Shown piece after piece: positions 8,817-18,873 of a DNA stretch of 64,000 nucleotides; the stretch's first letter is position 1; every line of letters begins with the position of its first letter. The stretch is taken from positions 2,108,001 to 2,172,000 of the forward strand of contig CAXXDH010000003.1 of NCBI GenBank assembly GCA_963677785.2, in the 5' to 3' direction. The notes beneath the pieces were generated by a model. The model was not told the DNA's origin and made no database searches. It was given only the letters and a program-made list of their open reading frames with translations. The stretch is from G963665495 sp963677785 (GTDB lineage Bacteria > Desulfobacterota > Desulfovibrionia > Desulfovibrionales > Desulfovibrionaceae). Position numbers and translations under genes: made by a program.

Positions 8817-10265
8817 GTAAGCGATCACAGGGTCTAGATTTTTTCTAAACAATGCTTATTTTACTTTTTATGAAGTCATTGATCCCAAGTATCAAGCTCC
8901 TCACCTCGGAAGTACTCGAAAAGACGCCAGAACCTGTCCTCGTGGTGCTTGCGGAATTTAGTGACGCGCTCAAAGTGCTTCAGAAACGTGTTGAACACTT
9001 GGAAGCCCGTTTGAACCAAAATTCAGATAACTCTAATAAGCCTCCATCCTCAGACAATCCGTTTAAAAAATCCATCCCCCAAGCGAAGAAGCAAGCCAAA
9101 AGGCGCAATCGCAAAGGCTCGCGCCAACAGTGCCTGCGGCCAACCGAAGTCGTTGAGCTGCTTCCAGGCGTATGCAAGTGCGGCTGCCACGAAATAACCG
9201 ATGCCGAGCCTTACTACATCCACCAGGTCATCGAATTTCCGGAGATCAAACTCAATGTCCGCCATATTATTCTTTATCGCGGTCGGTGTGCTCGATGCGC
9301 CAGTATGAACAAGGCGCTAATTCCCTGCGAGCAGCGTAGTGGTTATGGCCCCCGGCTTTCGGCCATGATCGCCGAAATGGTGGGCACGCAGGCCGACAGC
9401 CGCCGGGTTGTCCAAAATTTTTGCACCTCGGTATTGGATCTGCCTATCAGCCTGGGCGGCATTCAAAAGATCCTTGACCGCGTATCCACCGCTATTGAAC
9501 CTCATTATGAGGTCATTGGCGACATCGCGCATAACGCCCCTGTCAATCATGTGGACGAAACGTCCTGGCGGCGTAACGGCAAGCTTACCTGGCTTTGGGT
9601 CATGGGAAACGCGCTCGTCGCGTACTTCAAGGTCCATGATGAACGATCGAAAAAGGCGTTCGAAGAATTCAGGGGCGCTTGGAACGGCATTCTTGTCAGC
9701 GATGACTACGGGCTGTATCGAAAATGGACCGGCCAGAGGCAATCCTGTCTGGCACATCTGATCCGCAGGGCAAAAGCGCTTTCCGAACGCAAGGACGCAC
9801 GCGTCGCCAACTGCGGAAGATGGGCGCATAAGGAGTTGCAACGTTTGTGTCATATGGCCAATGAACCGCCCTCTGTGGGCGAGTGGAACATGTTTTACGC
9901 CCGTTTCATTCGCCTGACCTCCAAATACGGCGCCGATAAAAATGAAGCCGGGGCGTTCACTCGTCGACTGCGGCAAGAGATGGCGAATTTGTGGCTGTTC
10001 CTTGAGGTGGAAGGCGTCGAACCGACGAACAATTATGCCGAACGCCTGCTTCGGTTCGCGGTAACCTGGCGCAAATCGAGCTTTGGCTCGGCCAGTGAGA
10101 AAGGAGAACGTTGGACAGAACGCATCCTTTCCCTGCGCCACACATGTCAGCTCAAGACCAAACGCACCTACCCAGTGCTGGTGGATGCTATGTGCGCGTA
10201 CTTTCATGGGCAACAGCCAGACCTCGCATGGATTCATGCGGGGATGTGACCCCGTGATCGGTTAC
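8817..10265 (+). mobile_element. IS66-family element with single transposase gene
   Basis: 1449 bp. The ends are near-perfect inverted repeats (GTAAGCGATCACAGGGTC against GTAACCGATCACGGGGTC on the other strand). An 8-bp target duplication TCATTTTC lies at 8809-8816 and 10266-10273, the size expected for IS66. Only the transposase gene is present, as in the ISBst12-like group without tnpA/tnpB. Confidence 0.92.
8852..10249 (+). CDS. IS66-family transposase
   Basis: 465 residues, matching the usual IS66 TnpC architecture. An N-terminal leucine-zipper-like helix (VLQKRVEHLEARL) is followed by the typical NSDNSNKPPSSDNPF linker, a Cys-rich zinc-binding section (CKCGCHE and a later CARC), and the DDE core containing VDETSWRRNGK, LVSDDYGLY and EPTNNYAERLLR. 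ATG 8852 is taken as start; ATG 8870 is an alternative. The gene is intact and reads in the same direction as the STAND gene it interrupts. Confidence 0.9.
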   Translation: MLILLFMKSLIPSIKLLTSEVLEKTPEPVLVVLAEFSDALKVLQKRVEHLEARLNQNSDNSNKPPSSDNPFKKSIPQAKKQAKRRNRKGSRQQCLRPTEVVELLPGVCKCGCHEITDAEPYYIHQVIEFPEIKLNVRHIILYRGRCARCASMNKALIPCEQRSGYGPRLSAMIAEMVGTQADSRRVVQNFCTSVLDLPISLGGIQKILDRVSTAIEPHYEVIGDIAHNAPVNHVDETSWRRNGKLTWLWVMGNALVAYFKVHDERSKKAFEEFRGAWNGILVSDDYGLYRKWTGQRQSCLAHLIRRAKALSERKDARVANCGRWAHKELQRLCHMANEPPSVGEWNMFYARFIRLTSKYGADKNEAGAFTRRLRQEMANLWLFLEVEGVEPTNNYAERLLRFAVTWRKSSFGSASEKGERWTERILSLRHTCQLKTKRTYPVLVDAMCAYFHGQQPDLAWIHAGM

Positions 10266-12341
10266 TCATTTTCAACCCAATGGTTTCAGGATAAATTTTC
10301 ACAAGCATGTGCCTCACTAGGGTCTCGTTATACGCCAGAGACTAATGTTGAACTACCTATCAGAAAAAGCTTACTGGCCTTATCTAGAGATGACTTTCTC
10401 AATGACCAGATTCGAGATTGGTATGAAAACTTACAAGAGTATTCGTATGAACTTGTTCTCTTCTTTAAAGAGTTAGCTTCAAATCCAGAATTTGCAAACC
10501 TAAATCTGGAAGTAACAATTCACCCCCTCGAAAACATTCTTTCTCAGCATCCCTTCTCTACAGCCTCCAAATTTCCTACGCGTGAGATTATTGAACAGTC
10601 CAACTCTGCCCTTACTGTTGTCTATGAATGTCGCTATTGGCTCCATACGAATCAACAAGAAGACAAAGAAAAGCATATAGCAAGTAAAAACAGCCACTTA
10701 AAACATAAGTTGGCCCAGCTAAGTAGTTTGTTGCAAGAGATTATTTCATCTCTTCAGTCAGAATATTGGGAGATTGCAAATCAAAAGAATCTGCTTGTTT
10801 TTGGAGATGCTGGTCAGGGAAAATCCCATCTATTGGCAGACGTTACTGAATACCAACTTAACAATGGCAAACCTGCTTTGCTTCTTCTTGGCAGCCAGTT
10901 TATAGATGATGATTTGTGGAGGCAGGTTCTAAGTATGCTAGACTTGCCTTCTGGCTACCAAGCAAAGACACTTTTGGGAGCTCTAGATTCAGCGGCTGAA
11001 GCGGCAGGCTCAAAAGCTCTTCTTATAATTGACGCTATAAATGAAAGGCATGGAATTAATATCTGGCCTTCAAGAATACTGGCTTTCCTTCAGACCGTAT
11101 CCACCTTCCCTAATGTCTCTTTGATTCTCTCCTGTAGGTCAACATATCTCGACCGTATATTCCAAGAAAAGCCCCCTCTGGAGTCGCTTCACTATATAGA
11201 GCACTTAGGGTTCTCTGGAGTCGCTTATGAGGCTGCTCAGTATTATCTTAGCAAAAGGGGGATAGTAAGGCCAGGAGCCCCAAACCTTGCACCAGAGTTT
11301 GAAAATCCTTTATTTTTGAAAACATGTTGTGACTTCTTGGACAAACAAAACAGAAAGTCATTTCCTCGTGGACTACGAGGTGTTTCTTCAATCTTCGATT
11401 TTTACCTTGAAGCAGTTGAGAAAACTCTAAATCACAAAATGAACCTCGCTCCACGTAAACATCTTGTTAAGAAAGCAATTCAGAGCTTGACTCAAGCCTT
11501 CATAGCAAATGGAATTGGCTACATACCATATAACGAAGCTGATGATCTAGTTGAAAGGATACTTCCGTCTCAAGGAAAGGAGCACTTCAGTATATTGGAC
11601 CAGTTAGAGCGAGAGGGAGCAATTACTGTTGAGCCAATGCGAAACGAAGTTGGTGAAATAGAAGATTACGTTCGATTCACTTTTGAGAGGCTCAGTGACC
11701 ATGAGATCGCAAAAAAACTTCTCAGAGAAAACTTGCACTTAGAAGATCCGGAATCTTCATTTGGTAAAAGTAGTTTTTTACACAACTATATTTTTTCAAG
11801 TGATTTCTATAATAAGTTGGGAATAATCGAAGCTCTCTCTGTTCAGCTTCCAGAACTTTGTGGCATAGAATTAATTGATGCGATCAATAAAGGGCCAGAG
11901 TCCTGGGAACTGGAGCAAGCTTTCGACAGCAGCCTTCTGTTGAGAGATCAGTCAAAATTTTCCAAACGAACTCTCGATATTTGCTACGAACTATGGAACG
12001 AAGAAAAAGTTCTTGAGATACTGTTGTCAATTGCCACAGAGCCCAAAAATCCTTTTAATGCTCTTCACCTAGACAGAATTCTATCCAGCTGGTCTATGGC
12101 GGAAAGGGATTATTTTTGGTCAATTCATGTTGCTAAAAGAAGCCAAAACGAAAGTCACCCTGTCGAAACACTCATTCTATGGGCATTCCAAAATGGTAAT
12201 GAAACTATAGAGCCAGAACGGGCCAAGTTGGCGGCCATCACGCTTTCTTGGATGCTAAGCACTTCAAGTAGAATAATCCGAGACAGAGCGACAAAATCAC
12301 TGGCGTCACTGTTGTCAACACGCCTCGAACTTGCCATCTAT

Positions 12342-13601
12342 CAATCGTGTCCGGTTAACCCCAAAGAAAAACGTCCAAAAACTCCAGGGAATATGTTATG
12401 AAATCAGCAGCTAAACCAATCATAACAAAGGAGAATTTGGACGTGGCCCATAATAACACAATCCTCTCCCAGCTGCTATCCCTGATTCCGAGACATGTTT
12501 TTACGCAAGCCGAACGCAAGCATCCAACAGAACGCGAAACCCGTGTTTTCAGCCGATGGAATCAGTTTGTCTGTCTCTCGTTCATCCATCTGGCGGCCCG
12601 CCATTCCATGCGCGATGGCATTCGCAATCTGGCTGTAAACTCCCGAAAGCTCTATCACCTGGGAGCAAAGCCTGTGGCCCGCTCCACCTTTTCCGATGCC
12701 AACAACAACCGGCCAGCGGAATTTTTTCAAACCTTGTTCGGTGAGATGTACAAGAGATGCCAAGCTGTTTCGCCTGTTCACAGATTCCGTTTCAAAAACA
12801 AACTCTTCAGTCTCGATGCCTCCACCGTCAAGCTCAGCCTTGAACAGTTCCCATGGGCCTCATTCCGCGAGAAACGTGGCGGAATCAAACTTCATGCCCT
12901 CCTGGACCACGACGGGCACATCCCAGCTTTCTTGGAGATCACCGACGCGAGAAAGCATGAATCCAATATTGCCAAGGCCCTCACGTTGCCCAAGGGGTCC
13001 ATCGTCGTGTTTGACCGGGGCTATGTCTGCTATCGCTGGTTCGCTGCGCTCATCCAAGCAGGCGTGTTCTTCGTCACCCGGCAGAAGAAAAATATGTCGT
13101 ACAAAGTGCTGGAGCGCAGGTCAGTCAACAAAAAACTGGGCATCACCTCGGACCAGATTATCCAGGTCATGAGCGGCGGCAAGCCTCTCAAACTCCGGCG
13201 TGTAGGCTATCGAGACGCTCAAACCGGTAAACATTTCGTATACCTGACCAGCCACTTCACGCTCTCTGCCAGGACCATCGCCGAAATTTACAAAGACCGC
13301 TGGCAGATAGAAATCTTTTTTCGACTGATCAAGCAGAATCTCAAAATCAAGCGTTTCATTGGGACATCAAAAAACGCCGTGCTGTCGCAGATCTACGTAG
13401 CCATGATCATGTACTTACTGGTCGCGTTTCTGAAGTTTACATCCAGAATCGGCTGGTCCATCCAGGAGATGATGCAGTTGCTGCAGCTGAACGTATTCAA
13501 GCGTATGGACCTGGAATCCTTTTTTAGGCCTCCAGATAAATTGTCTAAGATCGAAAATAGTTACCCACTGTTTGCCTTGCTCAGTTAACCGGACACGATT
13601 G
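12342..13601 (+). mobile_element. IS4-family element, copy A
   Basis: 1260 bp with perfect 18-bp terminal inverted repeats (CAATCGTGTCCGGTTAAC). It is flanked by a 9-bp duplication GCCATCTAT at 12333-12341 and 13602-13610. It is inserted in the STAND gene in the gene's own orientation. A closely related second copy lies at 31810-33039. Confidence 0.93.
12398..13588 (+). CDS. IS4-family transposase (copy A)
   Basis: 396 residues with a DUF4372-like N-terminal region (ILSQLLSLIPRHVFTQAERK) and a DDE domain. The first Asp is in LFSLDASTVKLSL, the second in IVVFDRGYVCYRWF, and the YREK-like signature with the Glu is in IYKDRWQIEIFFRLIKQN. The frame is intact. It differs from the copy at 31823-33013 by only a small number of residues, so both arrived from one lineage and have had some time to diverge. 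Confidence 0.9.
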   Translation: MKSAAKPIITKENLDVAHNNTILSQLLSLIPRHVFTQAERKHPTERETRVFSRWNQFVCLSFIHLAARHSMRDGIRNLAVNSRKLYHLGAKPVARSTFSDANNNRPAEFFQTLFGEMYKRCQAVSPVHRFRFKNKLFSLDASTVKLSLEQFPWASFREKRGGIKLHALLDHDGHIPAFLEITDARKHESNIAKALTLPKGSIVVFDRGYVCYRWFAALIQAGVFFVTRQKKNMSYKVLERRSVNKKLGITSDQIIQVMSGGKPLKLRRVGYRDAQTGKHFVYLTSHFTLSARTIAEIYKDRWQIEIFFRLIKQNLKIKRFIGTSKNAVLSQIYVAMIMYLLVAFLKFTSRIGWSIQEMMQLLQLNVFKRMDLESFFRPPDKLSKIENSYPLFALLS

Positions 13602-15632
13602 GCCATCTATTTAATCTCTCATTTTAAGGAAATAAATGACCTATATATCATCGAACGAGTGCTTGCTGCTTGCTATGGTGCTGTCCTTCAAGGGCTAACC
13701 ATTGAAAAGCTACCAGAGCTTGCAAGTGAAGTATTTACCTCTTTCTTTGCCAATGGAAGTCCTCCACCACATATTTTACTACGCGACTATGGAAGAGGCA
13801 TTCTTGAGTATGCACATTGGCGCTCCGCTCTACCTCGCAATATCGATCTAAAATTAGCACAGCCACCATATAAAAGCGAATGGCCAATTAGCTATGTAAG
13901 CAAAGAGGATATCAGCAAGTTCACGGAAGAATATAACAGCGGTCAGAAGTTCTCTAGCAGGATCGTACATTCCTGCGTTGAGAATGGAGACTTTGCACGT
14001 TATGTCATTGATAACACGGTTGACGATTGGATTCTTGCCCCAATAAATACCAAACATCTTCCGAGCAATCTGGACCTCTTCACGTCATGGTTTCGAGCAT
14101 TTCAGCAAAAGACGACCAAAGAACGAGTAAAAGTATTTATTAATACACTTAAGAATGCTCTAAACAAACCAAATGACGAAGCAGAGGACTACTCTAGCGA
14201 ACATGAGCACCGAAAGAAAGCCGAAGAGACTCTTCAAGGTATACTTAGCAAGGAAGAATGGGATTCATTTCAGATATTCGGACTTCCCTGCTTTAACGAT
14301 AGCGCCATTGAGAAGTCCCTTACTGACTCACTTGTCTTAGAGGTAGAGGAGATTAGCCTCCTAGAAGATACTGGCAATTTACCAGTAAGACTCGAAGGAG
14401 ACCTTATTGAAAATACTTTCAAACTTATTGAACAATCTGAAAATAATCACGCAGACAACCAACAAAGGCATTGGAGCGTACGATTTAACCAACTCTGGGC
14501 AAGGCGTTGGGTCGCCAAACGCGCTCATGATTTAGGTTGGGAGTCTGACCTCTTTAGCAGATTTGACGCTGATAACCGCACTCATGATCGAAGAGAGCAC
14601 CAGGTTGAACGCATAGGGAAAAAATATCAATGGCTTGCATTGTATGAGATTTTGGCAAGAATTGCCGACAATTTAGCCATGGATCCTGGCTATGATGGCG
14701 AAATGAAGGCCTACAGAGGTCCGTGGCAAATATACAAAAGAAATTTAGACCCCTCCCTCTTAGTGAGAAAAACTTATTCAGATGGCTGGCGTCAGTGGCC
14801 ATCTACATGGTGGGCACCATATTCACCAAAACTAACTCACGTCCCTCCGAAAGAAAGAAAAAGTTGGGTATTTGGAGTTGACGACATTGTACAAGCTCGT
14901 GATTCCATAGAGATCCAAGACAGAAACGGAGAAAACTGGCTAGCTTTAGGCATTTTCTCTTCGACAAGACAGTATAATGTTTCAGAGGGGCATAGGCATT
15001 TTGAAAGAAACTGCAGTTTGCAAGTGCACTGCTTTGTAACGCGAAAAGCCGACTCTAAGAAGCTTATAAGAGAAATAAAACGTAGTATATGGAAGCAGAT
15101 CGACGACTTTCCACAACAAGAAATGAGCGACAAGCAGTTTATCGGTGAATACCCTTGGCACCCCTCAATAGAGTTTAAAGACTGGACTCCTTTTAATCAA
15201 AAGGCTGAAAAGTCAGTTTTAGTTCGCCCGACTGTTGCAAGACTGACTTGGGAAACGGGGGGCTATGACTTTTCCATGGAAAGTAGTGGAGAGATTTACC
15301 TGCCTGCACCTTGGCTTATCCATAAACTTGGCCTTAGACTCGCGAACGGGCAAAGACTTAACTATGTAAATAGGACAAATAAAATCATATTCTTTGACCC
15401 TTCTGTAGCAGAAAAGGGACCTAATGCTGCATTAATTAGAAGAGATTCTTTCGTCCAGCTTCTCGAAGATGAAGAACTTCAACCTTTCTGGGCAATAGTG
15501 GGCCAAAAACAAGCGTTCCCTAGCTCCATCAGGATGGATGGATTTTTGGGAGAGCTTCTTTACGTAAAGTTGCTAACGTTTGAAGGAAATGAGGTTGTTA
15601 CTATACTTGAGGATACTAAAGAGAATCATCCG

Positions 15633-15688
15633 TGAGGCGCCCCAAAGATGACGGACACGTATTGAGAGGTTAAAGTTAGCTCATGCAG
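15633..15688 (+). repeat. 56-bp inverted repeat, right copy (IS-end-like)
   Basis: It begins TGAGGCGCCCCAAAGATG and is followed 10 bp later by an IS3-type orfA, so it is the left terminus of an IS3-family element. Its first three bases supply the stop codon of the STAND gene, so the original 3' end of that gene may have been trimmed. It pairs with 8214-8269. Confidence 0.65.
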
Positions 15689-15697
15689 TAGGAATGC

Positions 15698-15882
15698 ATG
15701 GGAAAGATCAAATCGTACTCGAAGGAATTTAAGCTCTCAGCGGCCAAGCTGGTGGCCGACTTGGCTACTCTTACAAGGAAGCCGCCAGCCAACTCGGTTG
15801 CAGCTCCTGGTCCATCAGACCGTGGGTCCTCAAGTTGCGGGAAACCGGTGAATTACGAGTTATACCCAAATTTGGTGTTTGA
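15698..15882 (+). pseudogene. IS3-family orfA fragment, frameshifted
   Basis: It starts MGKIKSYSKEFKLSAAKLVA, a typical IS3 OrfA helix-turn-helix opening. A one-base deletion near 15758-15760 shifts the frame. Restoring it gives YSYKEAASQLGCSSWSIRPW and a further Leu/Glu-rich stretch to a TGA at 15880-15882. OrfB is absent, and sequence breaks off just before the second IS3 copy. It is the remnant of the element whose end is repeated at 8214. Confidence 0.75.
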
Positions 15883-15941
15883 AGGCTTGAAGTAGGTGGC
15901 ATGGTAATCCTCCCATTTTTAGTATCTCTCAGAAGTAGAGG

Positions 15942-16769
15942 CTATGCTGCCGTTCTCAATTTTTGCATAGGAGTAATGCCACCAATGGCCATGTTTGGCC
16001 GTTCATTGTTATATATCCAGAGCCACTTGGTTGCGAAGTCCTGGACTTCTTCAATACAATCAAACAGGTACTGATTCAGCCAATCGTAGCGTACCGTTCT
16101 GTTATAGCGTTCAACATAGGCATTTTGCTGAGGATTTCCTGGCTGAATGTAATTAAGCTCTATACTGTTCATCTTCGCCCAGGCCTGGAGCTTGCTACTG
16201 ATATATTCTGGTCCGTTATCACAACGTATTGCTTTCGGTTTTCCACGCCATTCAATGATCTGGTCCAGGCTGCGAATCACTCTCTCCGCAGGCAACGAGA
16301 AATCCACTTCTATGCCTAAGCCTTCACGGTTAAAATCATCGATCACATTGAAAAGCCTGAAGTTACGACCATTGATAAGTTGATCATGCATGAAGTCCAT
16401 GGACCAGACTTGATTAATTGTGTCCGGTTGAGCCAATGGTTCAGGCCTTTCCCGAATGATCCTTTTCTTGGGTTTGATCCGCATGTTCAGCTCTAGCTCA
16501 CGGTATATGCGGTAAACTCTTTTGTGGTTCCAACCAAAGCCCTGAACATTACGAAGATAGAGATAGCAAAGGCCAAAGCCCCAGTTCCTCTGGTTCGTGG
16601 TTAACCGAATCAACCAATCTGCTATGAGATCATTTTCAGCTACAAGCTTCGGTTCATACCGATAGCAAGTCTGACTTATAGCAAACGCTTCACAGGCCTG
16701 GCGTATGTTCATTTGCTTCATTTTCACGGCGTCTTGGGCCATCTCGCGGCGACGAGATGGCCTTACCAC
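15942..16769 (-). CDS. IS3 transposase OrfB (copy B)
   Basis: 275 residues, identical in predicted sequence to OrfB of copy A (5890-6717), with the same DDE core. It is expected to be made as a frameshift fusion with the upstream OrfA, because the slippery A-AAA-AAG run is conserved at the junction. The intact frame suggests the element remains capable of transposition. Confidence 0.9.
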   Translation of the reverse strand: MVRPSRRREMAQDAVKMKQMNIRQACEAFAISQTCYRYEPKLVAENDLIADWLIRLTTNQRNWGFGLCYLYLRNVQGFGWNHKRVYRIYRELELNMRIKPKKRIIRERPEPLAQPDTINQVWSMDFMHDQLINGRNFRLFNVIDDFNREGLGIEVDFSLPAERVIRSLDQIIEWRGKPKAIRCDNGPEYISSKLQAWAKMNSIELNYIQPGNPQQNAYVERYNRTVRYDWLNQYLFDCIEEVQDFATKWLWIYNNERPNMAIGGITPMQKLRTAA

Positions 16770-17029
16770 TTTTTTGAGAGTGCTTCCTGGAGAACTTCAG
16801 CTTTCATCTGCGACTCAGCGTACATTTTTTTGAGCTGGTTATTTTCTTTTTCCAGCTCTTTCATTCGAGCCATCAAGGAAACATCCATCCCTCCATATTT
16901 GGCTCGCCATTTGTAAAAAGTCGCATTGCTCATGCTGTGTTCGCGGCATAACTCAGAAACGGCTATTCCGTTCTCGGCCTGCTTCAAAATATTCAAAATC
17001 TGGCTATCCGTGAAACGTGATTTTTTCAT
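16763..17029 (-). CDS. IS3 transposase OrfA (copy B)
   Basis: 88 residues, identical to OrfA of copy A: a helix-turn-helix followed by a coiled coil that recognises the element's ends. It overlaps OrfB by a few bases at the -1 frameshift site. Confidence 0.9.
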   Translation of the reverse strand: MKKSRFTDSQILNILKQAENGIAVSELCREHSMSNATFYKWRAKYGGMDVSLMARMKELEKENNQLKKMYAESQMKAEVLQEALSKKW

Positions 17030-17099
17030 GCGAATCTCCTCGCTCGGGTTTACGAGAAAATTCTACTTTTGAGGACAACTATTTTTCGGGGGGATTACC

Positions 17100-17446
17100 C
17101 TAGTAAAGACCCAAACGAACATTCTATTGCGATCATATTAACTTCACCATCTTCAATTGCGTTCCTTGGAGCAGATATTCCTGGAAATTACTGTAATGAA
17201 ATACTTAGAGATAAATTTAATGAAACCCCACGTAATCTAGACTATTACAAAGTAAGCCATCATGGAAGTAAAACAGGTTATTGCTCAAACTTTTTCAGAG
17301 ATTATCATTCAAATTATTCTATAATTTCATGTTCAAAAAATAATCGTTATTGGCACCCCCATTGCCCTCCACTTGAACATTTTGATGGATCAATTATTCT
17401 TACTTACAGTGGAGGAAAAAGATGTTATTCTTTCAATTTGCTATAA
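17100..17446 (+). pseudogene. Metallo-beta-lactamase-fold protein, C-terminal fragment
   Basis: The frame is open out of the IS3 terminus and continues for about 115 codons, so the 5' part has been lost at the IS boundary. The segment SIAIILTSPSSIAFLGADIP followed by YYKVSHHGSKTGYC is the distal half of a ComEC-like metallo-beta-lactamase fold, where the SHHGS motif carries a metal-binding His. AT-rich composition sets it apart from the IS. Such genes are often partners in defence loci, including some STAND systems, but a link here is speculation. Between its stop and the integrase (17447-17676) only short weak ORFs are seen. Confidence 0.55.
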
Positions 17447-17676
17447 AAACAGTCGAAAAGGAGACAGGTCCTCACTCTTTTATGTTAAAAGTAGTCCAGT
17501 AAAAAATCGCTTCGTCAAAATGGCACGATATCGGCGTAACCAAGCACTCAAAAAAGAAATCAGGCAGCCTGAGTTTGCAATAGATTACCGGGTTTCTTTA
17601 TTCTAGCAATGGTGACAGAGGCCTGACTTGAATCATCACATTATTGCTATCGAGAAATTTTAAACCTCATGTCGTT

Positions 17677-18873
17677 TCAATTCTCTCCCTCAATCGCCGC
17701 AGCCGCTCGCCGTAAACCCTCCGGCGACAAATGGCTATACCTCTGCGTCATCTTGAAAGTCGCGTGCCCCATGAGTTCTTTTACGCTGTAAAGGTCTACG
17801 CTCCGTTGGACCAGCCAGCTTGCGAAGGAGTGGCGGAGGGTGTGGAAGCAGACTTTTTGCCTGGGGTCTGTGATGCCCTGGTTGAACATTTCATTGACCG
17901 TACGGGGAAAGGTTTTTGAAACGTCAGTTTGGATCGTGCCTTTCTTGCTCGGGAAGATCAGATTGCTATCTTGCGAATGTTTTGCTCTTCGTATCTGGAG
18001 CATTTCAGAGGTCCGCCTTGTCAGGAAGGCGGTTCGGTTCAAGGCTTTATTCTTGGGATCCATAATGGCCAGTGTTCCGGCTTCGAAGTTCACATGGTCC
18101 CAAGTCAGTTGGGCGATTTCTCCAAACCGCAGGCCGCAGTGGAGCGCGAGTAAGGACATGTCGTGCACCTGAAGTGATTTTTTTTTGAGAACGGCAAGCA
18201 GCTGTTCGCTTTCTTCGGGCGTCAGGAAGCGTATCCGGCGATTATCGACTTTCGGGAGGCTGACATTTTTGCTCGGGCAGTCTGTCGTGACGATGCCTTC
18301 CCGCTTGGCCATATTCCAGACCTGCGAGAACACAGCCAGGGCGTATTTGATTGTAGAAGGTGCTTTGTCGGCTTCGAGCATCTTGTTCTTGATGGGCGTC
18401 AATTGTCCGGGGGTGATTGAGGCCAAAGGCAGCTTTCCGATAATTGGGTAAAGCCAATTGTTGTAAAATCCGTTCTCAGCCGTAAGCGAGCCAGCTGCTT
18501 TATGTTTCTGCGCTGGCCAGTACTGTTTTTCCCAGAACTCAGCAAAAGTCATGGCAGCGACTTTTTCAGCTTCGCGTTTTTGTTCTTCCTGGCGCTTCTT
18601 CTCTTTGGCCTTCTCCCGTTTCTCTGCAAGCGAGTAATCGCCTTCACCTGTTTTGTAGGCATCCTTCAGCTTGGCAAGTTCAAGGGCGGCTTTCTGCTCT
18701 GTCCATCCATGGCTTGCCCATCCCAGTGAAGGCTGAAAGCGTTTTCCGTTCGCCAGGTACCGCAGGCAGAAACATTTGTCGTACTGTACGCCGTTCTTCC
18801 GGGTAGGGTGCTGGTACCAGCGTACGCCGGGAAATTTTTTCGAAGTAATCCACTTGCGCGTATCTTTTGCCAT
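17677..18873 (-). CDS. Tyrosine recombinase (element integrase)
   Basis: 398 residues from ATG 18873, which is preceded by GAGGAC at good spacing; the frame extends 9 codons further upstream. The N-terminus has an arm-binding domain (GVRWYQHPTRKNG) and a Lys/Arg/Glu-rich helical linker, then a SAM-like core-binding domain and the catalytic domain. Active-site residues are visible in LHCGLRFGEIAQLTW (Arg), HTLRHSFASWLV (His-x-x-Arg), LMGHA (His) and MTQRYSHL (Tyr). It sits about 150 bp from a tRNA-Ala 3' fragment, the usual position of an integrase at the end of an integrative element. It should catalyse integration into, and excision from, that tRNA gene. Confidence 0.92.
   Translation of the reverse strand: MAKDTRKWITSKKFPGVRWYQHPTRKNGVQYDKCFCLRYLANGKRFQPSLGWASHGWTEQKAALELAKLKDAYKTGEGDYSLAEKREKAKEKKRQEEQKREAEKVAAMTFAEFWEKQYWPAQKHKAAGSLTAENGFYNNWLYPIIGKLPLASITPGQLTPIKNKMLEADKAPSTIKYALAVFSQVWNMAKREGIVTTDCPSKNVSLPKVDNRRIRFLTPEESEQLLAVLKKKSLQVHDMSLLALHCGLRFGEIAQLTWDHVNFEAGTLAIMDPKNKALNRTAFLTRRTSEMLQIRRAKHSQDSNLIFPSKKGTIQTDVSKTFPRTVNEMFNQGITDPRQKVCFHTLRHSFASWLVQRSVDLYSVKELMGHATFKMTQRYSHLSPEGLRRAAAAIEGEN

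Larger units (their letters stand above)
8287..15635 (+). pseudogene. STAND NTPase with nuclease-like N-terminus (Avs-like), split by two IS
   Basis: Three in-frame pieces (8287-8816, 10274-12341, 13611-15635) rejoin exactly when the IS66 and IS4 and one copy of each duplication are removed, giving 1540 residues. I choose TTG 8287 because GGAG lies about 10 nt upstream; there is no ATG. Residues 45-72 (GGDAGVECYATLKDG, then GWQAKYFF) resemble a PD-(D/E)XK nuclease with a QxK motif (Asp49, Lys69). A P-loop GDAGQGKS starts near residue 354, Walker B LLIIDAINE has Asp430, and a sensor-like LILSCRSTY follows. The long C-terminal part (HQVERIGKKYQWLALYEILA, then GPWQ) is the likely ligand sensor. 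Large proteins of this shape are antiviral Avs/NACHT-type ATPases. The Avs assignment is my best match from memory, not tested. As it stands, the gene is inactivated. Confidence 0.75.
15903..17099 (-). mobile_element. IS3-family element, copy B
   Basis: 1197 bp, the same length and termini as copy A but inverted. The flanking four bases differ (GCAT on the left, CTAG on the right), so there is no target duplication. This copy therefore took part in a rearrangement, such as recombination with a third copy or an adjacent deletion. Confidence 0.9.

Noticed and set aside
9317..10237. Minus-strand ORF of 306 codons inside the IS66 transposase
   Set aside because: Shadow of the transposase frame, with no domain.
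10083..10265. Apparent N-terminus of the middle STAND piece
   Set aside because: It is IS66 sequence read out of frame; real STAND sequence restarts after the target duplication.
6757..15902. Inversion of the segment between the two IS3 copies having already happened
   Set aside because: Copy A has matching GCTG on both sides, which argues against a single inversion between A and B.
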